Of a DNA stretch of 6,300 nt, positions 5,746 through 6,300 are shown piece by piece (position 1 is the stretch's first letter; each line of letters opens with the position of its first letter). Location of the stretch: positions 1-6,300 of the forward strand of contig JAIRKP010000026.1 of assembly GCA_031260085.1 (NCBI GenBank), read 5' to 3'. The translations under genes were made by a program, and so were the position numbers. This DNA comes from Holosporales bacterium (GTDB lineage: Bacteria; Pseudomonadota; Alphaproteobacteria; RUG11792). The notes below the pieces were generated by a model, which was not told the DNA's origin, did not search any database, and worked only from the letters and a program-made list of their open reading frames with translations.

Positions 5746-5801
5746 ACCCTAGCCTGGGCCACGGTTAAAGCCCGCTCCTCTAGGTGAACACTTTAGTATA
5801 A

Positions 5802-6011
5802 TATCGGGTAATCTTCTGTACTAAATACAAATATAGAGTACTTATTGGAGATATCGCTAATAGATGTAGAGATCTGATAAATGAGAGGGAAAAGAAGCAG
5901 AAAATTGCAACATTAATATGAGTCTTTAAGAAAAAACAATATCTATGGGCAAGAGGTTATATAGAACAACAAGAAGTGCATCATAGACAAGATTGCTTTA
6001 AAATATCGTAA
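5802..6011 (+). pseudogene. tnpA: IS200/IS605-family TnpA transposase remnant
   Basis: TnpA is a single-strand DNA transposase of the HUH/Y1 class, about 130-150 residues when intact. Here about 70 codons remain, all in one frame. 5802-5918 reads YRVIFCTKYKYRVLIGDI followed by ANRCRDLIN, the familiar N-terminal part (compare FCTKYRYKVL-GDIA-RCRDLI in IS200 proteins). A TGA at 5919-5921 interrupts it. The frame then resumes with KKQYLWARGY (5931-5960) and a tail YIEQQEV...CFKIS ending at TAA 6009-6011, which resembles the family C-terminus. Missing are the start, the HUH metal motif (DHVHL type), the central helices, and the stretch between WARGY and YIEQQ. The Tyr of YIEQQ may be the former catalytic tyrosine. 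It cannot be active. Recognition rests on motif memory, without alignment. Confidence 0.72.
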
Positions 6012-6016
6012 TACTC

Positions 6017-6046
6017 ATACTCATATGTTTCATCAGCTTTGTAAGT
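6017..6046 (-). repeat. Inverted partner of the 2179-2214 repeat
   Basis: The minus strand reads ACTTACAAAG (6046-6037), six bases, then AAACATATGAGTAT (6030-6017). It lies directly after the end of the transposase remnant, where the right end of an IS200-type element would be expected. The minus strand here is also open for about 49 codons (6132-5986), with a Tyr/Glu-rich end, but has no start codon. Confidence 0.5.
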
Positions 6047-6106
6047 ATCATTTAGTATCCTTCCTGCTTCAACCGAGATGGTTACGACAATTGTTCTATA
6101 TTTTCC

Positions 6107-6115
6107 TGTGGATAA
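6107..6115 (-). promoter_or_regulatory. DnaA box
   Basis: The minus strand reads TTATCCACA, the exact high-affinity DnaA box. It lies about 80 bases before the start of the gene at 6192. No further good box is nearby, so this may be a DnaA-controlled promoter, an outlying origin box, or chance (about a 5 percent expectation over 6.3 kb on both strands at equal base composition). Confidence 0.5.
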
Positions 6116-6139
6116 GCAAGAAGCAATATGTTAAGATAT

Positions 6140-6169
6140 TTGAGGAGGTATAGAGACTGCAATTATACC
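6140..6169 (+). promoter_or_regulatory. Possible promoter of the last gene
   Basis: TTGAGG (6140-6145) and TATACC (6164-6169) are 18 bases apart and about 22 bases upstream of the ATG at 6192. The -10 is weak. The same bases form a small inverted repeat: GGTATA at 6147-6152 with TATACC at 6164-6169. Low certainty. Confidence 0.25.
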
Positions 6170-6191
6170 AATCAGCACAACAGGAGGTTAC

Positions 6192-6300
6192 ATGTTTACA
6201 AATTCAGGTATCCGTAATATAGCTAAAATCTTTAAAGCTATAGCGGTATTAGGTCTATTATTATTTTCTTCGAACAAAGTCAGTAGTGCAAATTTTTACG
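6192..6300 (+). CDS. Exported protein, N-terminal part only
   Basis: The ATG at 6192 follows AGGAGG (6182-6187) at a short spacing of 4 bases, the strongest ribosome site in the window. The 36 visible residues form a classic Sec signal peptide: a basic start (MFTNSGIRNIAKIFK), a hydrophobic core (AIAVLGLLLF) and a polar end with a likely signal peptidase I site after SSA (VSSA-NFY). No lipobox cysteine is seen, so a periplasmic or outer-membrane protein is likelier than a lipoprotein. The gene continues past the window end, and nothing of the mature protein is visible, so no function can be given. Confidence 0.75.
   Translation, partial: MFTNSGIRNIAKIFKAIAVLGLLLFSSNKVSSANFY

Larger units (their letters stand above)
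5396..5801. other. Gap upstream of pnt, no intact gene
   Basis: Besides the pnt promoter region, this stretch holds frames that are open without a usable start on both strands: plus about 5443-5645 (66 codons) and minus 5677-5465 (70 codons, with an internal ATG at 5590). A short minus frame follows at about 5686-5796, reading ERALTVAQARVVKAFRG, and overlaps repeat copy B. On the minus strand AGGAGG at 5684-5689 looks like a ribosome site with no start codon after it. I recognise no family with confidence. The stretch looks like decayed coding DNA next to a transposon remnant. Confidence 0.5.

Overview
The window looks like an AT-rich alphaproteobacterial chromosome with a low gene density. 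A host-associated Rickettsiales- or Holosporales-type organism fits best. This placement is inferred from three things: the three-subunit proton-translocating transhydrogenase typical of alphaproteobacteria, the long decayed gaps between genes, and tRNA genes that encode their own CCA. No marker gene in the window fixes the taxon.

Layout, left to right. 39-115 is tRNA-Arg(CCT). 145-276 is a compact cluster of three hairpins whose arms can also pair with each other. 277-609 has no convincing gene. 610-637 is a near-consensus sigma70 promoter driving tRNA-Leu(CAG) at 648-732, which is followed only 20 bases later by uppP (753-1532, undecaprenyl-diphosphate phosphatase). 1533-2484 is a gene-poor stretch. 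It contains a perfect ParB-type parS palindrome (1898-1913), a decayed reverse-strand reading frame, repeat copies and a patch of higher GC. 2485-5380 on the minus strand is a complete, tightly packed pntA1-pntA2-pntB operon with a plausible promoter at 5418-5446. 5396-5801 is another gap holding a second copy of a repeat from the first gap. 5802-6011 is the remains of an IS200/IS605-type TnpA transposase. 6107-6115 is a consensus DnaA box. A gene for a small exported protein starts at 6192 and runs off the window.

Functionally, UppP recycles the lipid carrier for cell-wall and glycan synthesis. The pnt operon uses the proton gradient to make NADPH from NADH. The two units are not linked by pathway and are transcribed convergently. 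The parS site and the DnaA box raise the possibility that this part of the chromosome is near the origin, but two isolated sites cannot settle that. No complete novel system is visible. The less ordinary items are the hairpin cluster, the parS site, the transposon remnant and the repeats shared by the two gaps.
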